This document shows positions 1-9,600 of a stretch of 15,000 nt of DNA, piece by piece; position 1 is the first letter of the stretch; every line of letters begins with the position of its first letter. The translations under genes were made by a program, and so were the position numbers. The stretch lies in contig NC_091560.1 of NCBI RefSeq assembly GCF_042767895.1, forward strand, positions 26,551,961-26,566,960. Direction: 5' to 3'. Source of the DNA: Penaeus vannamei (lineage: Eukaryota > Arthropoda > Malacostraca > Decapoda > Penaeidae). The notes below the pieces were generated by a model. It saw nothing but the letters and a program-made list of their open reading frames with translations. It was not told the origin of the DNA and made no database searches.

Positions 1-208
1 TCCATACTGAATATATGAGGCCAAACGAACTGCTAATTAACAGTGTCACAATTGAGGTCATATGTCAAATATCTGCGATCTTCAAAGGGTCCTACAGTAT
101 GTGGAGTCACAGACAAGCATCACAAAGACGTCATGAAATACAACAAACGACAAATTGCCACAAGATTGCATATTGCATGTTTTTATGAGGCACCCGTCAG
201 ATATGTGC
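1..208. other. Unassigned left flank
   Basis: This is non-repetitive, moderately AT-rich sequence. Short open frames run through it only because they continue into the neighbouring TA tract. I see no coding, RNA or repeat signature. Confidence 0.5.
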
Positions 209-217
209 CACACACAC

Positions 218-285
<68 letters not shown>

Positions 286-331
286 GCATATATATATATA
301 TATATGTATATATAATATATGTATATATATA

Positions 332-388
<57 letters not shown>
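209..388. repeat. (CA)n then long (TA)n microsatellite
   Basis: A short CA run (209-218) passes into about 30 uninterrupted TA units from 221. After an interruption reading tacatgca near 281-288 the TA run continues, with small TATG and ATTA interruptions, to 388. It directly abuts the 3' tail of the retrotransposon that starts at 389. The Tyr-Ile repeat open frames over this tract are artefacts of the dinucleotide. Confidence 0.95.
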
Positions 389-391
<3 letters not shown>

Positions 392-406
392 TCATCATCA
401 TCATCA

Positions 407-1752
407 TCAGCCTGAGACAATCCACTGCAGGATGTAGGCCTCTCCCAGTCTTTTCCAGTTGTTCCTGTCTTGCGATTTTTGTTTCCAGTCTCGGCCCCCA
501 AATTTCGCTATTTCGTCACGCCATCGTGTCATTGGTCTGGCTCTTGGCCTCTTTATGTTATTTATAGTCCAGTCTGTTACTTTCCTTGTCCATCTGTCGT
601 CTTGTCTCCGAAATACATGCCCTGCCCACTGCCATTTCTTATTTTCGATGCTCCCGAGTATATCTTCCACTTTCGTCAGTTCTCTAATCCACGTCGCCCT
701 CCTCCGATCCCTTAGGCTAATTCCCAGCATCGATCTTTCCATCCCTCTCTGGGCACTTATTAGTTTCCTCTCCAGTAATTTGGTTGCACTCCATGTTTCT
801 GACCCATAGGTCATAACTGGGAGGACGCATTGGTTAAAGACTTTTCTTTTTAAGCACAATGGCAAGGAACCTCTTAGTGTGCTACTGTGCCTGCCGAAGG
901 CACTCCAGCCTAGACTGATTCGTCGCTTTATTTCCTCTTCACTAGATGTGCTTGTCTGTACGAGTTGTCCTAGATATATATACTTGTCTACTACCTCTAG
1001 CGCTTCGCCTTGTACATGTATCTGTTCGGGTGGGACTCTGCTGTTGAACATAACCTTAGTCTTTTTCTTGTTCATCGTAAGTCCGACTTTTAGACTTTCT
1101 CTATTCAGATCGTTTATTAATTGCTGCAGTTTATCAGTTGATTCACTAAGGAGAACAATGTCGTCTGCAAATCTTAGGTTGTTTAGGTATTCGTCTCCTA
1201 TTTTGATACCCTTCCCTTCCCATTCTAGTTTCTTGAATATTTCCTCGAGGCAGGCTGTAAACAGCTTTGGTGAGATGGTGTCGCCCTGTATAACGCCTTT
1301 TTTAATTGGCATTTTATCGGTTTCCGTGTGGAGCTTGATGGTTGCTGTCCCATCTTTGTATATATCTTCTAATGTATTACAATATAAGTCCTCTACTCCC
1401 TGTTGTCGAATAGCACTTAATACTGCTGGTATTTGTGCAGAGTCAAATGCCTTTTCATAATCGATGAATGCCATACACAGGGGTTTCCTATATTCGTTTA
1501 CTTTTTCTCTTATTTGGGTGAGCGTGTGGATGTGATCTGTTGTTGAGAATCCGCTGCGGAAGCCTGCCTGTTCTCTGGGCTTGTTAGAATCCAGACTGTC
1601 AGAGATGCGAGATGTAATGACTTTCGTGAACAGTTTGTAGGTAACTGAAAGGAGGCTTATGGGTCGGTAATTTTTTAAATCCTTTTTATCGCCTTTTTTG
1701 TGTAACAAGATAATTGTTGCATTTTTCCAGGCTTTCGGAGTTTTTTCCGCTG
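407..1752 (-). pseudogene. RTE reverse transcriptase and C-terminal domain (frame intact but cut off from its endonuclease)
   Basis: An uninterrupted frame encodes the RT of the element, which copies its RNA at a nicked genomic target. Counting from Leu/Met at 1708 (433 residues), the visible RT blocks are: KNYRPISLL (about 12-20), EQAGFRSGFSTTDHI (46-60), the catalytic FIDYEKAFD (81-89, with Asp83), the QGDTISP block (141-147), FADD (180-183, catalytic Asp pair) and NKKKTKVMFNS. The C-terminal region typical of RTE follows, with YGSETWS, AGHVFRRQDDR and a final WKRLGEAYILQW stretch. The TTG at 1708 is not a real start; similarity continues upstream in the same frame to a frame change at an A/T homopolymer near 1748. 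The stop is TGA at 409-407, the first unit of the tail. The RT residues look intact, but the protein cannot be made as one chain with the endonuclease. Confidence 0.92.
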
Positions 1753-2176
1753 AGAAGACATTTGTTAAAAAGATTGGCTAGTTTCACTGTTGCGATGTCT
1801 CCTGCATCTAATATGAGGTCTATACTAATTCCGTATTCACCTGGTGTTTTCCCTCTCTTCATGCCTTTAAGTGCTCTTTCTATTTCTTCTTTTGTGATAT
1901 TAGATACGTCTCTAGTTACCGCGTTTGCCTCTATCTGTGGCTCTTCGTTTTAGTTGTTATAGATCCCTGTAAAAGTCTTCCACTACTTTGATGATTTCAT
2001 TCTTGTTATATGTTACTTCTCCGTCTGGTTTCTTGATTGCATACATTTGAGTTCCCCTAGTCTGAAATCACTGCTTCGTTTATTATTTGAGTATTGAATT
2101 TCCGTACATCTTCCCTCCTCTTTTTATTTATGGTCTTTGTTCAACTAATTCTATCTTGTCCCTGTTTGACGATACT
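1753..2176 (-). pseudogene. Broken linker between RTE endonuclease and reverse transcriptase
   Basis: The minus strand still shows recognisable pieces of the RTE inter-domain region, split over all three frames. These include a basic helical stretch near 2130-2062 (INKKRREDVRKFN-like), an MYAIKKPDGEVTYNKNEII-like piece near 2045-1990, and a TKEEIERALKGMKRGKTPGE-like piece near 1895-1830 that leads into RT. Breaks lie near 2185, 2130, 2050, 1960 and 1748, and an in-frame TAG sits at 2059-2057. The usual Asp in the PGxDG-like block is replaced (PGEYG). This is the most degraded part of the element. Confidence 0.8.
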
Positions 2177-3297
2177 TTAATGTCTACGTTTTAGCATAAG
2201 CTCTTTAGTTTCTACCGAGAGCTTGCTGGAGCTTTGTTTGCCGTTCCTGCCGCCTACTTCAAGTGCAGCTTCCTTAATTATGTCATTGAACTGTTTATTA
2301 ATTTGGTTGATGTTGAGATCTTCGTCGCGGAGGAGTGAATATCTGTTTTGGATGTTTAGGCTAAATTCTGTTGCTCTGATCTCCAAGTTAGTCAAGTTTG
2401 GCTGTGGTTTACACATTAGTTTGTTCCTTTCCCTTCTGAGCTGTATTTTGATTTCGCCTCTCACCATTCTATGGTCGCTGCCAACATTTACTTTGTTGAT
2501 AACTACTACATTTTTTATTATATCGTGCCTATTCGAAATTATGAAGTGAATTTCGTCTTTGACGTCAGAAGGCGACTTCCATGTCCACTTCCGTTCTAGT
2601 CTTTTTTCGAAGAATGTATTCATGATACTGAGTGATCGAGCCTCCGCAAAGTCGACTAGCATTTGCCCCTCTCGTTCCTAGTGCCTATTCCATGGTTCCC
2701 AACTGTGGTTTCTCCCTTTTTACCTATTTTGGCATTAAAATCCCCCATTTTTACTATGAAATGGGTTTTTCTCTCACTGGCTAAATGAATATCTTCATAG
2801 AAGCTCTCAATTTCTTCACTGTGGCTGCAGGTTGGAGCACAGACTTGAATAATTTTTAAGTTGTACCTATTGTTTAGTTTTATCGTTACTGAAGCCACTC
2901 TTTCGCTTACACTATAGAATTCCACGATATTCTTTTCTTTGCGTTTGTGTATTAAGAACCCTACCCCTAATTCCTGTTTGCTACCCTGAGGTTTACCTCT
3001 CCAATAGAGCACGTATCCGTCATTTATTATCTTCTGCTCTTCGCCTAGTCTTCTAACTTCGCAGAGGCCTACTACATCCCATTTAATGGAAGAGAGTTCC
3101 TCCAGTAAAGCTAGTAAGTCGGATTCAGTTCTCATGGTCCTTATATTGTATGTGCAAAGGTTCATCAACATGGGGCGGCCTGTCTGTACCCGGATATTTT
3201 TAGCACCCCTTGCTCCGGAGCGATCCTGATCGCCGCCGTAACCAGGGGCTCCTTCGCCTCCGGGGAATGGGGGCCGTTCCTGAATATTTTGTCTCAT
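2177..3297 (-). pseudogene. RTE AP-like endonuclease, frameshifted, one conserved Asp lost
   Basis: This region encodes the apurinic-endonuclease-like domain that nicks target DNA in RTE elements. The first segment (ATG at 3297-3295, stop at 2658-2656) carries CTYNIRTM, LCEVRR (catalytic Glu) and KMGDFNAKIG (Asp/Asn motif), and ends at GTRNERG. There one base is missing in a G-run near 2670, and the domain resumes one frame over, from 2662 to 2177, with LVDFAEARSLSIMNT, WTWKSP and GSDHRM (catalytic Asp-His). The usual EIDY/EIDF block reads EIHFII here, so the conserved Asp is His (CAC for GAC). Upstream of the domain is a Gly/Pro-rich stretch of about 50 residues. A longer open frame from a GTG at 3330 exists, but the ATG is the more credible start. 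Confidence 0.88.
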
Positions 3298-3480
3298 GCT
3301 TGGGAGGTGGACAGCCGATTTACCTCCCACCTACTGGCTTAGGTGTATCTTGGTGGGAGGGGGAGTAATTTAGCCGGAATGCCACGGATAAGTCCCACGC
3401 AGGTTTGGTCCTACTTCGTGTAGACTTTGGAGCGGCAATGAACGGCCTGCTCACTACACCAGGGTGTACTCCCCTGAGCT
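3298..3480 (-). promoter_or_regulatory. Structured 5' UTR of the RTE element
   Basis: The sequence is GC-richer than its surroundings and dense in inverted repeats. A perfect 9-bp inverted repeat pairs 3323-3331 with 3352-3360 across a 20-nt loop. A competing one pairs 3302-3308 with 3322-3328. On the minus strand a TACACC/GGTGTA hairpin lies at 3468-3455, flanked by two segments with interleaved partners (see findings). RTE elements carry their promoter, and sometimes an HDV-like ribozyme, in this position. The 5' limit is placed where the GC-rich structured sequence gives way to AT-rich sequence. Confidence 0.5.
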
Positions 3481-3489
3481 GGGCTTAAG

Positions 3490-4192
3490 TATCAGAAGTG
3501 CATATGTGTGTGATTTCATTTTATTTATTAACTTCACTTGTGCGTATGTGCACCTGATGCAAACACATTTATTCCCGCACATGCTCTAAATACCACGCAC
3601 ATACTCGCTCCCGCGCATATGCATATGCAAGCACACACCTATATATTTGTATCTATACTTATGGATAAGGGTATATATTCCTACTTTATAAATAACTGCA
3701 CACATGCCCATCATACTTAAACCTAGTCATATGTTCACATCGCCTGTCCCTTTATGTGCTTGTTATATGTTATTGATAAGTAAGTGAGTATACATGAGTG
3801 TATACTCACCCGTATATATGCGAACACCCCTTTATGCACACCTCGCAAACCTACATATCACTATACATACGCATATATCTATCGATGCATGTGCTTACGC
3901 ATCCGTGTATGAGCACATACATTTGCAAGCATACACTAATCCCCCCCACCCCCATATATATGTGTATATACTTTTTCGCACGTATATACGTACATACATA
4001 CATATACTTATTTATATATACACCTTCCTACGCATGGCATACACATATATGTACGTATACATTCACATATACATATATAAATACCCATACCTACATATGC
4101 CTACATATACATACACCCATACATACACATATACACGCACATTATATATACCTATATACACATACACATGCATACATGCATATACACACACG

Positions 4193-4196
<4 letters not shown>
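3490..4196. repeat. Degenerate CA/TA (ACAT-like) simple sequence
   Basis: About 700 bp dominated by imperfect catacata, cacaca and tatata motifs with no fixed period. Gene-like signals are absent. The open frames across it (for example around 3538-3720 and 3794-4594) consist only of Tyr, Ile, His, Thr and Cys from the dinucleotides, and are not genes. Confidence 0.8.
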
Positions 4197-4595
<399 letters not shown>

Positions 4596-6632
4596 AGAAT
4601 AGATATGCATATATAATAGATGGGTGATGGAAAAACGTACCTACAGGGATTCGTTCACACGCAGTGAGCTTATATATAATCAACCTTCCCAGAATAAAAC
4701 AGTAAAACTTGAAACAATTATTAACGACATGGATATCTATTAAATAACTTGTTGATTTATAATGCTATGACAACTACTATATATTTAACAAGTATGACAA
4801 TAACTATGTATACATTTATACTTACTACCTCTCAGAATCTGAATTGATCCTGAGCTGATCTTGAGACTTGAGGGTAAGTCATCAAATTACCTAAAAATAG
4901 AAAAGTACACTTTGTCATCCTCAAAATAAAGTCTTAAAAGTTGCAATATGTTCAGATAAGTTCAATTACATTATAGATATAATTGTTCTAGAGATTGGAG
5001 TCCTCGCAACGGACTGAAATATAGGCTTCAAGTTCTCCCTCCATGTCGGGTTTTGCTCACTTCTGCTGTCAACTTGTGCTTGTGAGTTGCTTGCCAGGCT
5101 TCATCACTAGGAAATGTGCAGAAGTATTTAGAGTGTAGTTTATGTTGCAGAAACGTTACAAGATGAGGAATAAAGATTTTAGTTAATTTTAGTATTTGTA
5201 AATGGATATTGCAATTAATTGATATTAACTTACGTGAACTTTTTCGGTAAATTTTTAGAACACATGTATTTACTAACTTGCATTGCACCAGTGTTTGGCA
5301 CAAGGCTAGTGACACGTAACAAATATTGCATTGGCAGAAGCAGCAGCCAGACTGGAAACCTTTCATGTGCAGGCAAGATATTTTTAAAAGTCTTAATTTA
5401 GGGCAATTAGATTTTCTGTTTGTTCAGAAATGCTTGTTTCGTTATTGCATAACTATTGTTTTGTATTATGTAACATTTGTGATGGTTAATATAGTATTTA
5501 TTCATTGTATCTACTCTACTAAAATGGATTGTCATTGATGGCCAGACTCTAGAGCATTCCTTGTGCAAAAATTATTTGGCCAAATTCTGTCAGCACAAAG
5601 ATAGTGCTCGGGTAACTTTCCACGCACACAGTTCCTTTTTAAATCACCCACACTTAAAATTCTTTTGACCTTTCCACGCACTTGTTTCATCATGTAGACA
5701 AAATCATGTTCCACTCATGAAAAAATGTAATATTCCCTTTGCAAGAAAAGTACTCTACAGTCTGGATTGATGGCACAACTTAATACGGTTCAGTTCAGTT
5801 CACAGTCATTCACAGTTTGTAAAGGGATCCACATTTGCGTCAATCTGCGCTGCGTGGTAAACAGGCACCTTGACAACTTTGTGCGGACAACAAATAAGAA
5901 AGGGATAGGGAGGTTTGCTGACCAAGCTTGTTAGTGAAATGCAAAGGCTGCTTTGACAATGTGCCATTATCATGTACTTTAGACTATAGATATCTCATCA
6001 TAGATTACAGCAAGTCACAGTAGATTTAGGTAGCACACAGCCATATAATTTGGACCATTGTGAAAGCCACTAAAAGTACCTTCCAAACATTCACAATCTT
6101 TCTTTATCCATGTAATCAGAAAACATGGTGGCTTTTATGTATCTTACAATCTTAATTGTCCTAGAAAATGGAGAAATTGTAATAAAAAGGATTTGAATAA
6201 GTTATCATTTGATATCTTAGTGACGAATGTCAAAAGTTTTAAAAAAAGTATTTCCATTATGATTATATATGATTGATAAAAAGATTTTTGAAATATAACC
6301 TTAACTTTCATATGGCATGTGTTTATGAAAAATTGAAATCTAATGATCATGTCAGATGTTGCATTCATGTGTTACTGTTGGTGCGATCCATAGATGCAGC
6401 AGTAAAAGGAGCAATTAAAAATTATTAGCATAGCCAACCACTTGAAATATGCTGCATTTTATGCCCTAGGAAATTAATTAGATATATAACTATGTTGTCT
6501 TAAATTTTATAAGATCAATGGATTTAGCTTCTTTTAATACCAAGATATCTTTATATGCCATAATATGATAAGTACATTATGCAGCTTGATTTATATTTGA
6601 GTCTTGCCTAATATAGTATGTTTATCTTTCAG
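4596..6632. other. Non-coding region upstream of the LanC-like gene
   Basis: About 2 kb of mostly AT-rich sequence without a convincing ORF, RNA gene or repeat. It ends in a good 3' splice site, a pyrimidine stretch followed by AG at 6631-6632, 39 bp before the LanC-like start codon. At least one untranslated exon and the promoter must therefore lie upstream, perhaps here. A less AT-rich patch at about 5610-5880 contains two copies of CTTTCCACGCAC (5616-5627 and 5670-5681) and two overlapping arthropod initiator-like TCAGTT words at 5790-5800. Confidence 0.5.
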
Positions 6633-6671
6633 ATAAGCTCTCTTTTTGGAACTCCAGTCTCAAAGTCCAGC
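6633..6671 (+). other. 5' UTR part of the LanC-like start exon
   Basis: It begins after the acceptor ttatctttcag ending at 6632 and leads to the ATG at 6672. This shows that the gene has an upstream untranslated exon. No ATG occurs in these 39 bases, so 6672 is the first ATG of the exon. Confidence 0.7.
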
Positions 6672-9600
6672 ATGGCAGAGTCTCGCTATTTTCCAAATCC
6701 GTATCCACCCACTCTTCAAGGGGAGAGAGCAAAGATCTTAGATGATAGTAAGAATCAGGTATGCTCTGAAATCCTCACTCTTTATCTATCCCTCTGTCTT
6801 CTCTCTCTTCCTTTCTTTCTCCACCTCCCCTTCTCAGCCACTTCTGCTCATTCTCTTTCATTTTATTCTGACACAGAATAATGTTCTGATACAGATCATT
6901 AAATATTAATCAATGCAAATAAAAGTAAAATAATTTCATGTCTTTTCAGCTTTCTGAAGAATACATAGCAAATTCAAAAAGGACCGTTCAGAATCTCCTG
7001 AAGGTACTGGATGCCGAAGAGAAAAGAAGCTTAGACTGGGGTGATGTCTCTGTGTATACAGGAGTGTGTGGTTATGTTCTTCTTTATATCCGTCTTTCAG
7101 ATGTACTGGAAGATGATAGTTACATACAGGTAATTGTTTATTTTAGGGGGGAGTAAGTGATGATTTGAATCAGATTTCACCTACATGAATTAACTAATAT
7201 TCTTGTAAGCAGCATTTGCCTCAATTTTGCTCTTATGTTTTGTAAATAATTATTTCCTTTTTTGTTTGTTTGTTTTGTCCACAGAAAGCTTTGCCTCTCA
7301 TTGAAAAGGCGATCACAAAAATAAAGGGGCGGCGAGTGTCTTTTGTCTGTGGTGATCCAGGACCTTTAACCCTTGGCGCTATTCTGTATCATCGGTTGAA
7401 TATGAAATCACAGGTTCCAGCTTGCATTGAAGGGTTAGTATTTTCTGTATTAGATTTATATGTAAAGAGTTTGCATAGGTGTATTTTGGGGTAAAAAACA
7501 AATGTGAATGTTAAATTATTTTGATATCAACATTGGGCCACAGTGATTTTTTTTTTTTTTTATCTTGAATAGCGGGCAAGTCTGGTGATAATGAAATATT
7601 GGCAGGAGGAAAAAAAAAATCTCCAACTCCAAAATAAGACTAGTGTACCTCCTACCCTCCAAAGATCAGAAGTAAAGGAATGTAACAATTCCAGCGCCAA
7701 TTGGAGGAAGTACAATTCTGTCTTACTAGAAGTCTTCAGGGAGCTGAATGAAAACAGACAAAGAATTCCTTCAACCAGAATTTGTTATTTTGGAAATCAA
7801 AATGAAAAATATTCATGAAAAATTGACATATATAATATATATACTTTGCCATTTTGTATAGGTAGGAAAAGATCTCTTCCTTTCTGGATATGAAATGGAA
7901 TTCAATATAAAAAGAAGAAAACAAGCATTTTTGTTTTGATGTTTGAATGTGAGTGTTTACATCCTTGTGCGCAGGTTCTCTGTGCATATTGCGAAGTACG
8001 CCAGTACTGATCAGAAGCGACCACCAATCACGTGCATGATAGACAGTAGACATGACATGACATGACACCTGAAAGTAAGATATTTCTACCAAATATAATC
8101 TATTTTTGTTTTGAGGATGGCAGAAACAATACTATACACAAAGATAAATAAATTTCGGTGGGCCCGCTATTCAAGAAAAAAAAATTGCTGTGGCCTTATA
8201 TTCCATGACTATGTTTATTGTAGTGTATTGTGATATGAGGGTTGTAGAGGCTTGTTTGTATAATCTTGTATTAAGAAAGCAAGGCATTTATTTTCATAAG
8301 ATTGTGGCAGAGGTAATGGAGTAATAATAGGAATAGGGAGTTTAAATGTATCTATATCTCTCCCAAAGTAAGGGATGTTGTGGAAATATAACTAAATTTT
8401 CCATTGTATATATAGGCTAAATTCAGTGAGTGAAGAATTTTAATGAAGTATACTAACCCTCAGAATTAATTCTGGATATTTAACTTTTAAGATAAGATTT
8501 ACATAGTATGAATCATTTCAAGAAATAAACATTTTTTCTGCACTTTTCCTTCTTACAGTGTCAAGAAGATGAAAAGAGACATACTCAATCCAAAGTCAGA
8601 TGTACCAGATGAAATTCTGTATGGGAGAGCAGGTTACCTTTATGCACTCCTTCTTATTCAGAAGGAGGTAAGTTGCATCATCTGTAGGCATGTGCGAATT
8701 AGGCTGGAAATGAGAGAATGGAGATCATAATGTTTGTATTGCTGATGATTAAAGTGATGGTTATCAAAGATTAACATCTGGTAAAGTTAATTAGTAATAG
8801 TATTTAGATTGGATAGTTTACTATTAATCCCTTAAACATGCAGTACCTAAACCACCAAAGGACAAGCTCAGTACAGTCAAGCAGATGTTTGCAAGAATGC
8901 ACAGTGCTAGTTATGTGATTTTAGATGTTTTCTACCATACATCCGCATTCCCAGTCTTTATTTACAAAACTTTAAAAAGAAATTAATCTGTTGGCCAACA
9001 TTAGAAGGCTGCAGATATTACTCTTTAATATCATCTTGTTTTCCTTGAAGATTGTAGTCTAAACCACAAATCATCAAACTCCATATTACACCCATAATCA
9101 GACCAAAAGCTTTGTCATGAGGACAGTCTTGAAATCTGATAGGGTCAGATTAAAAGATGTCAGTTAATGGAAAGTGATATTTAGGCAATAGGAACTGAGG
9201 ACAAAAACTGCATTTATTGTAGATTTTTGGGTTTCATGTGTGGCTAGGAAACATTTTTCTTTCTTTTTCTTTTCTTTTCTTTTTTTGTCTATCTTTTTTT
9301 CCCCTTTTTTTTTCTTTTGAAAAAAGATGTTAGTTGTTAAGTGTATTTGATATATATATATTTTTAACCATTTTCTATGCTTTAATGTATGATATGTATG
9401 CCACATTGCTTACCAATATGGTGTTCTCAGTTTTGTGTGCTAAGTATTCTTTCTTTTTTGTTTTTATCATCTTTCTTGAATTATGAAAGCTGTTAATCCC
9501 ACTTACAGATTGGAAAGGCTGAAATAGATGACACACTTGTAAGGTCTGTGGTATCAGCAATTTTAGATTCTGGCCGAGCTCTTGCTCTCAAAGAAAGAAG

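Larger units (their letters stand above)
389..3480 (-). mobile_element. RTE-clade (BovB-like) non-LTR retrotransposon, near full length, inactive
   Basis: Read on the minus strand, this roughly 3.1 kb block has every part of an RTE element in order: a GC-richer 5' UTR (about 3480-3298), an AP-type endonuclease (3297-2177), a linker (about 2176-1753), a reverse transcriptase ending at 407, and a (TGA)7 tail (409-389). RTE elements are usually a little over 3 kb with a very short 3' UTR and a microsatellite-like tail, so this copy looks nearly full length. The endonuclease is of the kind often annotated as craniofacial development protein 2-like, which is BovB-derived. The copy is dead. The frame is broken near 2670, 2185, 2130, 2050, 1960 and 1748, and there is an in-frame TAG at 2059-2057. 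I could not identify a target-site duplication; the 3' flank is the TA tract. The exact 5' boundary is inferred. Confidence 0.92.

Noticed and set aside
155..501. Several Tyr-Ile-rich open frames across the first TA tract
   Set aside because: They are translations of a TA dinucleotide repeat in both strands, with no start context or non-repeat domain.
879..1460. 193-codon plus-strand ORF
   Set aside because: It is the antisense shadow of the reverse transcriptase frame, which shows clear RT motifs on the minus strand.
407..3330. A host gene for a craniofacial development protein 2-like protein
   Set aside because: That name is given to domesticated or mis-annotated BovB endonucleases. Here the endonuclease is joined to RT and a tail and is frameshifted, so it is a transposon copy.
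5028..5366. 112-codon minus-strand ORF upstream of the LanC-like gene
   Set aside because: No recognised motif, AT-rich non-coding surroundings and no splice or translation context; treated as chance.
7736..8092. 118-codon minus-strand ORF in a LanC-like intron
   Set aside because: It lies within the inverted-repeat element and shows no family feature; not supported as a gene.
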